Shown: one piece after another, positions 9,674 to 19,846 of the stretch | Layout: every line of letters starts with the position of its first letter | How positions within the stretch are numbered: the stretch's first letter is position 1 | Assembly (NCBI GenBank): GCA_027482225.1 | Contig: JAIXWD010000007.1 | Coordinates: 124,001 to 188,000, forward strand | DNA: 64,000 nucleotides | DNA from: Bacteroidota bacterium | GTDB lineage: Bacteria; Bacteroidota; Bacteroidia; UKL13-3 | Direction: 5' to 3' | Program-made: the position numbers and the translations under genes | Notes under the pieces: generated by a model | What the model was told of the DNA's origin: nothing | The model's input: only the letters and a program-made list of their open reading frames with translations | The model's database searches: none

Positions 9674-11740
9674 TTAAACCCCATACTTATCTTTTAAATA
9701 CTCGTAAATGGCATGTTGTGCTCGAATAGGCTTGTCATTGTTGCTAACAAACTTATTATCAAAATCGCTATCAATTAAACGGGCTTTTATATTATCTTTT
9801 AACTGTATATCAATAATCATACGCAATTCTTCTTTTATACCTTCATCATAAATTGGAAAACCACACTCAATTCGGTTAAACAAGTTTCTCGACATCCAAT
9901 CTGCACTAGCCAGATATACCTTTTCGTTACCATCATTAGCAAAAATATACACACGAGCATGTTCTAATAACCTATCAATAATACTAATAACACGGATGTT
10001 ATCACTAAGTCCAGGAATGCCAGGCACAATAGCGCAAATACCACGAACAATCAATTCTATTTTAACACCTGCTTTACTCGCATCGTATAGTTTTTTTATC
10101 ATGTTCTCATCCAACAAACTATTCATTTTTGCAATAATATAAGCTTGTTTGCCTGCTCTGGCATTTTTAATTTCATTGTCTATAGCCTCTTCAAAACGCT
10201 TGGCCATATTATCTGGAGCAACTAATAGGTGTTCAAACTTCTGTTTACGCGGACTTTGAAACAACATATCCATTAATCGTTCCAGGTCGTTTGTATATTT
10301 TGTGTTTTTGGTAAGTAAACCGTGATCGCAGTATATACGAGAGGTTACACCATTATAATTACCTGTAGCCAAATGCGCATAGGTTACTTTTTTTCCTTCT
10401 TCTGTACGATAAATTAAACATACTTTGGTGTGCACCTTTTGGCCGGGCTTACCAAAATGCACCCTGGCTCCAGCTTCCTGTAATTTGTTTGTCCAATAAA
10501 TATTGTGCTCCTCATCAAACCTAGCCTGAAGCTCCATCAAAACAGTTACTTTTTTACCGTTTTTTACTGCATTAATCAAAGCATTAACCACATTGCTGTG
10601 TTTGGCTACACGGTATAATGTAATTTTTATTGCTTGCACGTGAGGATCTATAGCCGCTTCACGTAACATCCTAATTAAGTAATCAAAACTTTGGTAAGGG
10701 TGATTAAGGAAATAGTCTTTTTTAGTAATGGCTTCAAACATCGTTTTGCTATTGTCTAACTCTGGAATAGCAAGCGGAGTGTATTTCGGGTAATAGTGTT
10801 CTGGTTTTCCTACTTTAGGAAAATCCATAAAGTCTTTGAAGTTATGATAACGTCCACCAGCAATTAAATTTACGTTCCGCAGTTGCAGTTTATCCAATAA
10901 TAAATCAAGCATTACCTTTGGCATATCTGCATCATAAACAAACCTTGTTGGGCTGCCAATAGAGCGTTGTTTTAAACTTCGTTGAATTTTCTCCAGCAGG
11001 TTGCGTTTGTAATCTTCACTGTCATCATCAATTGTAAACTCCGCATCGCGAGTTAATTTAATGGTATAGGCTTCAAACTCATCGTAATCAAAAATATTAA
11101 ATATGCGGTGTAATGAGGTTCTAATTACATCGTCAAGGTACATGATGTTTTTATGTAGACCATCTTCGGGTAGTGTAAAAAAACGGTTTAATGGGCTTTG
11201 CGGAATTTCAATAATGGCATGCTTCGGGCTGTAGGCTTTTTTCGAGTCATTCATTCTAACAGCCAAATATATACTGCGGTCGCGTAAATGAGGCACATGT
11301 TTTAATTCGTCAATAATAACCGGAAATAAATACGGCATAACTTCATGTTTTGCATAATCTACTACCGCACTTTTTTGTGCATTGGTTAGTTCCTTCAGAT
11401 CTAGTATATGTATGTTATTTTCTTCCAGTTTTTCGCTAATTTGTTCGTAAGCACGGCTAAATCGCTCACTTTGCAAAACAGCAATGCGTTGTATTTCAGA
11501 TAAAATTACATCTGGAGGAAATTGTATTAGCGAACGTTTTCCGATTTTCTGATTGCGCAGTAAAATAGCCACACGCACCCTAAAAAACTCATCGTTATTA
11601 GAGGAAAATATAGCTAAAAATTTAAGTCGTTCAAGCAGGGGAGTCTCTTCATTTTCAGCCTCCTGAAGCACGCGCTCATTAAATTGCATCCAGCTTATCT
11701 CTCTGTCTTTAAATAAGTACCCTTTGTATTCTTTAATCAT
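9674..11740 (-). CDS. ppk1: Polyphosphate kinase 1
   Basis: 688 aa; DREISWMQFNERVLQEA, ALINAVKNGKKVTVLMELQARFDEEHNI, HTKVCLIYR, SADWMSRNLFNRIE motifs. Confidence 0.97.
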   Translation of the reverse strand: MIKEYKGYLFKDREISWMQFNERVLQEAENEETPLLERLKFLAIFSSNNDEFFRVRVAILLRNQKIGKRSLIQFPPDVILSEIQRIAVLQSERFSRAYEQISEKLEENNIHILDLKELTNAQKSAVVDYAKHEVMPYLFPVIIDELKHVPHLRDRSIYLAVRMNDSKKAYSPKHAIIEIPQSPLNRFFTLPEDGLHKNIMYLDDVIRTSLHRIFNIFDYDEFEAYTIKLTRDAEFTIDDDSEDYKRNLLEKIQRSLKQRSIGSPTRFVYDADMPKVMLDLLLDKLQLRNVNLIAGGRYHNFKDFMDFPKVGKPEHYYPKYTPLAIPELDNSKTMFEAITKKDYFLNHPYQSFDYLIRMLREAAIDPHVQAIKITLYRVAKHSNVVNALINAVKNGKKVTVLMELQARFDEEHNIYWTNKLQEAGARVHFGKPGQKVHTKVCLIYRTEEGKKVTYAHLATGNYNGVTSRIYCDHGLLTKNTKYTNDLERLMDMLFQSPRKQKFEHLLVAPDNMAKRFEEAIDNEIKNARAGKQAYIIAKMNSLLDENMIKKLYDASKAGVKIELIVRGICAIVPGIPGLSDNIRVISIIDRLLEHARVYIFANDGNEKVYLASADWMSRNLFNRIECGFPIYDEGIKEELRMIIDIQLKDNIKARLIDSDFDNKFVSNNDKPIRAQHAIYEYLKDKYGV

Positions 11741-11947
11741 AGCTTAATACAGCAAAAGTAAGTGATATATACTGATTAATATTTTAGCAATTAAACAACT
11801 AAATGTGTGTTAGGCAACTTTAGTGTACATCCAATAGATTATTTAACATTTAAATCACATTATAAACTATTTTGGTACGGTTTTTAGTTTTACGTAAAAT
11901 AACATTTAGTTTGCAACAACGTTTTAAAACAAATACCAATTTTTTGT

Positions 11948-13336
11948 ATGAAGAAAATAATTATGATGCTAACTGCTGCCGGTTTAATACAAGTAGCGCA
12001 GGCGCAAAAAAGCAACGTAGAGAGTGCGGCCATTTATTTACGCAACTCTGAAATAGCAGATGCTAAAAAAGCAATTGATGAAGCCGCTATTCACGATGAA
12101 ACCAAAAACGACCCGAAAATGTGGTACTACCGTACTGCAATTTACGATACCATTTTGCGTAATAAAGATTATAGCAGCCTGGTTGATGCAAATACAACTG
12201 AGAAATTTGTGTTAGCGGCAAAAGGTTGTGTAAGTAGCGATGAGAAAAAACGATACGAATGGTATTGCGCTAATCAAGCCATCATTCAATCATCGTTTGA
12301 TGCATACAACGCAGCATTTACCGCTTTGCAAGAAAAAGACTACGATAAGGCTGTAAAGTTCTTTGAATATGTAATTGCAAACATTGCTTTAGATAAAGAT
12401 GGACAGTTGAAAAAAAATAATTTAACAGATAAAAACATATACAACGCCATTTATCGCTCAGCTTTTGTAGATAAAAAGTTTGAAATATCTCGTACTTACT
12501 CTAAAAAGTTAATTGATATGGATTATAACGATCCTTTAATATACTACTTTAATGCGGAAACCTACCTACAATCGGGTGATACCACAAAGGCACTTGAAAT
12601 TGTGAGTATGGGTCGTAATAAATTCACCAACGATAAGGATTTAATTAACTACGAGTTAAACATTTACTTAAAACAAGGAAAATCGGATGTACTATTAAAT
12701 AAAGTAAACGAGGCTTTAAGTGGTGACCCTGATAACAGTACTTTAATTTACGTGCGTGGTAACATTTACGATAAATTTGCGGCCGATAAATATAATGCAG
12801 CAGAAAAGGCCCAAGACGAAGCCGAAAAGTTGGAGCGAAAAGGCAAAAGTGAAAAGGTACCTGCTAACAAAACCAAATTAATGGCTCAATCAAAAAAACA
12901 AAGTGTATTAGCCGACTCATTAATGAAAGAAATGAGAGCAAAAGCGATTTTAGCTGAAACCGATTATAAGCGTAAAATAGAGTTAGATCCAGAAAACGTA
13001 GATGGTCATTATGCCATGGGGGCTTTATTAAACAATTACGAAAACAGCATTATTGTAAATAAAATAAACAAAACTACTGGAGACAACCAACAAGTTTACG
13101 ATAAGAAGATTGCATTGTTACAAAAAGAACAAAGGGCTATTTTGGAGCGTGCCTTAAAACATTTTACAGATGCGTTGGCTATTGTAGAGAATATGCCTGA
13201 AGTTGATGAGGATAAAAAACGTGAAAAGAAAACCTTAAAAATTATGGTTTTAGAATCTATTAAATCGGTTTACAAAAACATGAACAATGAATTAAAGTTC
13301 ATGGAAATTAAAAAACAAATTGACGAGATAGAGTAA
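11948..13336 (+). CDS. Exported TPR-repeat protein
   Basis: Signal peptide MKKIIMMLTAAGLIQVAQAQ plus TPR-like helical repeats. Confidence 0.8.
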   Translation: MKKIIMMLTAAGLIQVAQAQKSNVESAAIYLRNSEIADAKKAIDEAAIHDETKNDPKMWYYRTAIYDTILRNKDYSSLVDANTTEKFVLAAKGCVSSDEKKRYEWYCANQAIIQSSFDAYNAAFTALQEKDYDKAVKFFEYVIANIALDKDGQLKKNNLTDKNIYNAIYRSAFVDKKFEISRTYSKKLIDMDYNDPLIYYFNAETYLQSGDTTKALEIVSMGRNKFTNDKDLINYELNIYLKQGKSDVLLNKVNEALSGDPDNSTLIYVRGNIYDKFAADKYNAAEKAQDEAEKLERKGKSEKVPANKTKLMAQSKKQSVLADSLMKEMRAKAILAETDYKRKIELDPENVDGHYAMGALLNNYENSIIVNKINKTTGDNQQVYDKKIALLQKEQRAILERALKHFTDALAIVENMPEVDEDKKREKKTLKIMVLESIKSVYKNMNNELKFMEIKKQIDEIE

Positions 13337-13354
13337 CAATTATCTAATTAGTAT

Positions 13355-13391
13355 AAAAACGGAACTTAACTAGATTGGGTTCCGTTTTTTT
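13355..13391 (+). terminator. Rho-independent terminator
   Basis: AAAAACGGAAC ... GTTCCGTTTTTTT. Confidence 0.88.
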
Positions 13392-13759
13392 ATGGATAAA
13401 TTTTTGGGTAGTTAAACGGATATTGAAATATAAAAATCGAGTAGGTGTTGTTGTTATCATGCACCTTAACCAATTATTTAGCAGTTAGTTTATAGAAATA
13501 ATAGTGGTATTGAATTATTGATTTTATAACTGTGATATCATTTTATTATTTAACATAATGTTAATTATAAGTCAAATATAAAATAGTTAAATTACTGATT
13601 AATAGATAATAATATGATTAAAGTTCAATACGCATTCGTCTGTTATATCTCATTTTCAATTCAAGAATCATTTAACTTAACGCAAAATTATTAATTATTT
13701 AAATTGAACAAAAGCTCGCAACACCAATAAATTGGAATTGAAATCGTAAAGTTGCATAC

Positions 13760-14842
13760 ATGAAAGTAATTCGTTTTCAAGGAACCGAAATGGGTAAAAA
13801 GCTGTTTTGGAAAACACTTAAGGCAAACGTTAATGCATATTTTGTAACCAACAATATTTCGCCTAAAGGAAACACACAGATGGTAATAAAATCAATTGCC
13901 ATGTATGCTATGTATTTGGTTCCGTTTATTTTGATATTGGTTTACCCAATCAATGCAATCATTGCACTAATATTGGTTGTTTTAATGGGTATTGGCAAGG
14001 CTGGTATTGGTATGAGTGTGATGCATGATGGACTTCATGGCTCTTATTCATCTAAAAAATGGGTAAACCGTTTAATGGGCGCTAGCATGTATGTTATTGG
14101 TAGCAATGTGTTTAATTGGAAATTACAGCACAACATTTTTCACCATGCGTACACCAATATTGATGGATTGGATGAGGATATACAAACCCGTTGGATTATT
14201 CGGTTAAGCGAACATACTCCACTAAAATCCATACATAAGTACCAATATATTTATGCATACCTTTTATACAGTTTAATGACTTTCTCTATGCTTATTGGCG
14301 ATATTACCCAATTGGTGGGTTACAATAAATCGGGGCTTACCCGTTTGCACAAGGCAAATCCAACACGCGAAATGGCAATTGCCTTGGGTGTTAAATTGGT
14401 TTATTTATTTACCGTTATTTGTTTACCCATTATACTAACCAACTTTACTTGGTGGCAAGTATTAATAGGCTTTGTGGTGATGCACTTGGTTGCAGGTTTT
14501 ATTTTTAGTATCGTATTTCAAATGGCGCATATTATGGAAAATGCCGCACAACCCACAGTTGACGAAAATGGTATTACCCAAAACGAATGGGCCATTCACC
14601 AATTGCTAACCACTGTAAATTTTGCTCCCAAAAACCGCCTATTAAATTGGTATGTGGGTGGTTTAAACTTCCAGGTAGAACACCATTTGTTCCCGAACAT
14701 TTGCCACATGCATTACAAACATATTTCGCCAATTGTACAAAAAACCGCTAAAGAATTTGGTGTACCCTACCACTCTATTCCTACCCTTGGAAAAGCAATT
14801 TTTTCTCACACAAACAGGTTAAAGGAACTTGGCAAAGTATAG
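13760..14842 (+). CDS. Membrane fatty acid desaturase (acyl-CoA/acyl-lipid, front-end-like)
   Basis: Three His boxes HDGLH, HNIFHH, QVEHH with TM segments. Confidence 0.93.
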   Translation: MKVIRFQGTEMGKKLFWKTLKANVNAYFVTNNISPKGNTQMVIKSIAMYAMYLVPFILILVYPINAIIALILVVLMGIGKAGIGMSVMHDGLHGSYSSKKWVNRLMGASMYVIGSNVFNWKLQHNIFHHAYTNIDGLDEDIQTRWIIRLSEHTPLKSIHKYQYIYAYLLYSLMTFSMLIGDITQLVGYNKSGLTRLHKANPTREMAIALGVKLVYLFTVICLPIILTNFTWWQVLIGFVVMHLVAGFIFSIVFQMAHIMENAAQPTVDENGITQNEWAIHQLLTTVNFAPKNRLLNWYVGGLNFQVEHHLFPNICHMHYKHISPIVQKTAKEFGVPYHSIPTLGKAIFSHTNRLKELGKV

Positions 14843-14956
14843 CAGCAATTTAACTTGTATTATATCAAAAATTAACTCACCTGACTAATACACTTTTTTA
14901 TTATTGCAAAGTTAGAGCCTTGGATAACAAGTATTTATCCTAATTTTTAATTTAGT

Positions 14957-17221
14957 TTAGTTTAGTATAATTCGTTTAGTGGTTTCAACCCCATTAATCT
15001 TAAGCTTTAATATGTAAATCCCAGAAATTAGTGTTGGGTGATTGATTTTTAATTTATTCAAACCTATTTGATATGGTTGTATGGATTCAAACATGGTTTT
15101 ACCCATTATATCGTAAACTACAATTTCTACATTTCCCTTTTTTACGGTTTCAAATTCAACCCAATAATTTCCATTACTTGGGTTAGGATAAATATTTAGG
15201 CTTTTTAGTTCGTTATTGTGGGTTTCATTTACACTAGACATTAAAATGGCTTCTTTAATCATGCCATAAGCATTAGCTTTCCCATATCCCCATCGAGTTG
15301 AGTCGGGTGTATTGGTGGTAAAATTGTCTTTATAAGCAGTTCTGCTTAGTATTTGTTTGATTTGTTGAGGTGTTAAAATTGGGTTTGCTTGTAACAATAA
15401 GGCTACAATTCCGCTAAACATGGGTGCCGACATAGAAGTTCCGCTGGCTTCGGCATAATAATACTTGCGGTTATTTGTGCCAAAGGTATACTGTGCCACA
15501 TTTGAGCTGTAATTACTACCATTTGGTGCATAGGAAATATCATATGAATTTACGCCTGAAGCAATGGTCATGCCTGGTGCTGCAATATCTGGTTTCATTC
15601 TACCATCGGCAGTTGGCCCAATACTTGAAAAAGGTGCAATTGCATTGGTAGTGGCATACCCAGAATAACTTAATTGTGCACCTGCTAAATTCCTAAAACT
15701 ATTTTTTGAAACATAAGCAGCAACAGTTATTGCAGCAGGTGAACATGACATTTCACCTAAAGTATATCTATTGTTTCCATTAGTTGCCCATGAACGTCCG
15801 CCATTTAAAAAAGCACCATAATATCCATTGTAGTCATTTACATATCCCATCCACGCATCAAACTTGCCTTCGTGGTTTAGTTTAATTGCAAGTGAGTCGC
15901 TTGTTTTACTGTATAAATCCATTAAAAAATGGGTCTTTTGGTTATTAAAATCACTTTGTACACCCATTAAACTATAATATAATGTATCGCCTGAATAACT
16001 AATTAAATAGCCTGTTTTACTACCATTGTTAAAAGCACATATATTACCACTAGAATCAACAACATTACCGTTATGATAAAGCAACAAATTGGTGCAAATA
16101 CTTTTGTTTTTTTCACCCCAAACATCAACCCAAGTGCGCTTTTCGCCTACTACATTAGGGAAACTAACAAATGAATAATCAGTACCTGAAACAATAGAAT
16201 CGTTATTTGCCCAATGAATGTTTTCGTCACCGTTGTTTCCTGCCGAGTTCACAAAGATTTTACCTGGGCCAACCAAGTTATTTAAAGCTTGACTAAATAG
16301 TGAACTTCCATCATTTGGTCCAATAGAACAACCCCAGCTTAAATTCGCAACAGCTGGTTTACCAACTGATGCAGCATAGGTAAATATATAGTTAACAGCA
16401 TCAATAATACTGCTCATTCCTGCACCAGTCCATTCACTTTTATTTGGTTTTATACCTACAAACACCAAATCACTTCCGTAGGCAACACCTCTTCCTCTGG
16501 TATTAAATAAACTACCTAGGCCTGATCCTGCTGAAATTCCACCTACATGTGTGCCATGAGAAAATGAACTTACATCATTTCCAACCAATATCATGTTTGC
16601 TGTATCGGTTATTTCATTTCCATAATTATAACCTATTGGGGGTGTTCCGGTCTTGCGTTGCTCCCACACGCGCTTTAAACGTAATACATTTCCAAGTGTG
16701 TCGTAAAATGTAGGGTGACTGTAGTCAAACCCTGCATCTATAATACCAACCACCACATTTTTTCCAGTATAAGCCATTGGTAAATTAATACCCAATTGAA
16801 CAGAATCAACCCTACTACTTCGTCTTGCAGGATCCATATTGGTGGCAATAGGCTCGTCTAATTGCAAATAAAGTATTCCTTTTAATTTAGTAAGATTAAT
16901 AATTTGTTTATCAGGGATTTGCATGGTATAAATATCGCCAGCTTTTGTACCAATTTTTATCCCTAAATTTACTATTTGTTGCAAATTAATTTGAGCAGGA
17001 TTTACTTTAACAATAGCAGATAAATACACCGTATTTCCTTGCTTGAATTGAACTAGCTCTTTAGTATGAGTGTTATTATTTTGACTCAGCCACAGCCTTA
17101 AATTAGGTGATAACTGAGCAGTTTGTTGCCCATATAAGTTTAAAAAACCAAGGCATGTAATAAGTAATATAAATCTGATTAGCATAAATAATTGATTGTT
17201 TGCAACATAAAACATATTCAA
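14957..17221 (-). CDS. S8 family (subtilisin-like) serine peptidase with T9SS type-A sorting domain
   Basis: VVGIIDAGFDYSHPTF (Asp), SHGTHVGGISAGS (His), ASGTSMSAPMFSGIVAL (Ser); C-term LNIYPNPSNGNYWVEF...TTKRIILN. Signal peptide suggests true start at ~17185 (MLIRFILLITCLGFLNLYG). Confidence 0.95.
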   Translation of the reverse strand: MNMFYVANNQLFMLIRFILLITCLGFLNLYGQQTAQLSPNLRLWLSQNNNTHTKELVQFKQGNTVYLSAIVKVNPAQINLQQIVNLGIKIGTKAGDIYTMQIPDKQIINLTKLKGILYLQLDEPIATNMDPARRSSRVDSVQLGINLPMAYTGKNVVVGIIDAGFDYSHPTFYDTLGNVLRLKRVWEQRKTGTPPIGYNYGNEITDTANMILVGNDVSSFSHGTHVGGISAGSGLGSLFNTRGRGVAYGSDLVFVGIKPNKSEWTGAGMSSIIDAVNYIFTYAASVGKPAVANLSWGCSIGPNDGSSLFSQALNNLVGPGKIFVNSAGNNGDENIHWANNDSIVSGTDYSFVSFPNVVGEKRTWVDVWGEKNKSICTNLLLYHNGNVVDSSGNICAFNNGSKTGYLISYSGDTLYYSLMGVQSDFNNQKTHFLMDLYSKTSDSLAIKLNHEGKFDAWMGYVNDYNGYYGAFLNGGRSWATNGNNRYTLGEMSCSPAAITVAAYVSKNSFRNLAGAQLSYSGYATTNAIAPFSSIGPTADGRMKPDIAAPGMTIASGVNSYDISYAPNGSNYSSNVAQYTFGTNNRKYYYAEASGTSMSAPMFSGIVALLLQANPILTPQQIKQILSRTAYKDNFTTNTPDSTRWGYGKANAYGMIKEAILMSSVNETHNNELKSLNIYPNPSNGNYWVEFETVKKGNVEIVVYDIMGKTMFESIQPYQIGLNKLKINHPTLISGIYILKLKINGVETTKRIILN

Positions 17222-17311
17222 AATAAAACAAAGAATTGATATTGAACCTTATGCTAAATAAAGAGAAGATAGCTTATAATACATACCTTTGTAAGTATAA
17301 TATTAAAGCAT

Positions 17312-19795
17312 TTGTCGTTTAATCCATATAGCACCGATTTACCTGTTACCGATATTATTAATGAGGTAAAATTACACTTAAGTAAACAGAATACACTTAT
17401 TGTAAATGCACCTCCGGGTGCTGGTAAAAGCACCCTTTTGCCTTTAACTTTATTAGATGAGCATTGGTTAGCTGGTAAAAAAATAATTATGTTAGAACCA
17501 CGTAGGCTTGCCGCAAAAACCATAGCCATGCGTATGGCTGATTTATGGGGTGATAAAGTGGGCGAAACCATTGGTTACCGGGTTAGATTTGAAAACCGCG
17601 TGAGTGATAAAACACGAATTGAGGTGGTAACAGAGGGTATTTTAACCCGTATGTTACATTCTGATAACGCACTTGAGGGTGTAGGTTTGGTTATATTTGA
17701 TGAGTTTCATGAACGTAGCATACACGCAGATGTGGCCATGGCTTTATGTCGCGAAGCCCAGCAAATATTAAGGCCCGATTTACGAATGATGGTGATGTCG
17801 GCAACGTTAAACATGCCGCAGCTTACCGCTTTATTAAAAGCACCTGTAGCCTTTAGTAAAGGAAGGCAATATCCAGTTGATATTTTTTATGTGGGAGGTC
17901 AGGATGAGTTTTTGCTACCAGAAGTTACATCAAGGGTTGTTATAAAAGCAGTAAAAGAACACGAAGGTGATGTATTGGTTTTTTTACCCGGTGAAGGCGA
18001 GATTAGAAAATGTGCCGAGCTATTAAAACGCGATTTAAGCGCTTTTGCCATACATCCGCTTTATGGGCAGTTACCACAGCAAGAGCAATATTTAGCTATT
18101 GTACCAAATAAGTTTGGCAAACGAAAAGTAGTTTTAGCTACTTCAATTGCTGAAACAAGTTTAACCATTGAAGGAATAAAAATTGTAGTCGATACAGGCT
18201 TTGGTCGGTTTTCTAAGTTTGATTCAAAATCGGGTTTATCAAGATTAGAAACACTCCCGATTTCTAGAGATTCAGCAGATCAAAGAGCGGGGCGTGCTGG
18301 ACGATTAAGTGCAGGTGTTTGTTACCGAATGTGGACAGCAGCTACCCATCAACGTTTGGCCGAGCACCGCATTCCTGAGATAATGGAAGCCGATTTAGCA
18401 ACATTGGTGCTTGATTTAGCTCAATGGGGTATTACCAATATAGAACAACTTACATGGCTATCTCCCCCACCAAAAACAGCGGTAGCACAAGCCATAGATA
18501 CATTAACAAACTTAAATGCTTTAGAAAATGGCCGTATTACCGAACATGGTAAACATTTACACCAATTGGCTTGTCATCCGCGCATTGCACACATGCTTTT
18601 AAAAGCCAAAGAGGATAATGCCGTAGCATTGGCTTCTGATATTGCAGCTATATTAGAAGAAAGAGACCCTTTGCCCAAAGAAACAGGTATAGATATTAAC
18701 TTACGCATTGAGGCTTTGCGCAGGGCTAGGCAAAACAATAGTTTAGGAAATAAATTTATTCGTATAGAAAAGGTAGCTGAATCGTACCGCAGGATGTTAA
18801 ATGCACAAACTGATAATGGGCCCGTTGATGTGTTTGAAACAGGATTGCTGCTGGCTTTTGCTTATCCGGAACGTATAGCATTTGCTAGGCCTGGAAATAA
18901 TGCACAGTTTCAATTGGCTAATGGAAAATACGCCACTGCCGGACACAGAGATGATTTAGCCCACGAGCCTTGGCTTGCAGTTGCACATATTGATACCCGA
19001 GATGGTTTGGGTAAGATATTTACGGCATCGCCATTAAACCCCAAAGATTTACTGCCTATGGTAAAAGAAAAGCATGTAATTACTTGGGATACGCGCAGAG
19101 GTGGTTTAATAGCCAGTAAAGACTTGCGTATTGGTAGTATCGTTTTACAATCAAAACCCCTCCCCAACCCTGACGAAAGTTATTTGCAAGTGGCAATATC
19201 TAATGCCATAAAAACAGAAGGCGAACAATTGTTAAGTTTTGATGAAAAGATGCAACAATTGCAAAATCGTATTTTAAGTTTACGTAAATGGAATCAAAAT
19301 GAAGGCTGGCCCGATGTAAGCAAATCAACCCTTTTATTAAACAATAGTGATTGGTTGATGCCTTACCTAATAAACATTAAAAAGCCAGAAGATTTAAAAA
19401 AAATAAACCTACATGATGCATTATTAAATAGTTTAGATTGGGATATGAAACAATCATTAAATGAATTGGTTCCAACTAAAATTAATGTTCCAAGCGGTTC
19501 AGCTATTGAGGTGATTTATTTGCCTAACGGAGAAACGCCAATATTATCAGTTAGGTTGCAAGAGGTATTTGGTTTGGCCGATACACCCATGGTTAACCAA
19601 GGTAAAATTTCAGTGGTTATGCATTTGCTTTCTCCTGGTTTTAAACCTGTTCAAGTAACATCTGATTTACGTAGTTTTTGGGACAATACTTATTTTGAAG
19701 TGAAGAAAGAACTACAAAGGCGTTACCCAAAACACGCATGGCCCGATGAACCATGGGAAGCGAAGGCAGTTGCCAAAGGTGGCGTTAGAAAATAA
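17312..19795 (+). CDS. hrpB: ATP-dependent helicase HrpB
   Basis: APPGAGKSTLLPL, DEFHERS, MSATLN, ATSIAETSLTIEGI, DQRAGRAGR; C-terminal HrpB region. TTG start in the ORF track. Confidence 0.95.
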   Translation: MSFNPYSTDLPVTDIINEVKLHLSKQNTLIVNAPPGAGKSTLLPLTLLDEHWLAGKKIIMLEPRRLAAKTIAMRMADLWGDKVGETIGYRVRFENRVSDKTRIEVVTEGILTRMLHSDNALEGVGLVIFDEFHERSIHADVAMALCREAQQILRPDLRMMVMSATLNMPQLTALLKAPVAFSKGRQYPVDIFYVGGQDEFLLPEVTSRVVIKAVKEHEGDVLVFLPGEGEIRKCAELLKRDLSAFAIHPLYGQLPQQEQYLAIVPNKFGKRKVVLATSIAETSLTIEGIKIVVDTGFGRFSKFDSKSGLSRLETLPISRDSADQRAGRAGRLSAGVCYRMWTAATHQRLAEHRIPEIMEADLATLVLDLAQWGITNIEQLTWLSPPPKTAVAQAIDTLTNLNALENGRITEHGKHLHQLACHPRIAHMLLKAKEDNAVALASDIAAILEERDPLPKETGIDINLRIEALRRARQNNSLGNKFIRIEKVAESYRRMLNAQTDNGPVDVFETGLLLAFAYPERIAFARPGNNAQFQLANGKYATAGHRDDLAHEPWLAVAHIDTRDGLGKIFTASPLNPKDLLPMVKEKHVITWDTRRGGLIASKDLRIGSIVLQSKPLPNPDESYLQVAISNAIKTEGEQLLSFDEKMQQLQNRILSLRKWNQNEGWPDVSKSTLLLNNSDWLMPYLINIKKPEDLKKINLHDALLNSLDWDMKQSLNELVPTKINVPSGSAIEVIYLPNGETPILSVRLQEVFGLADTPMVNQGKISVVMHLLSPGFKPVQVTSDLRSFWDNTYFEVKKELQRRYPKHAWPDEPWEAKAVAKGGVRK

Positions 19796-19797
19796 AA

Positions 19798-19827
19798 GCG
19801 GCCGAATACCTCAAGGTATTCGGCCGC
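19798..19827. terminator. Convergent terminator hairpin
   Basis: Perfect 13-bp stem GCGGCCGAATACC-tcaa-GGTATTCGGCCGC between convergent genes; T-rich on the minus-strand side. Confidence 0.88.
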
Positions 19828-19846
19828 TTAGTTTGGCTTTAATTGA

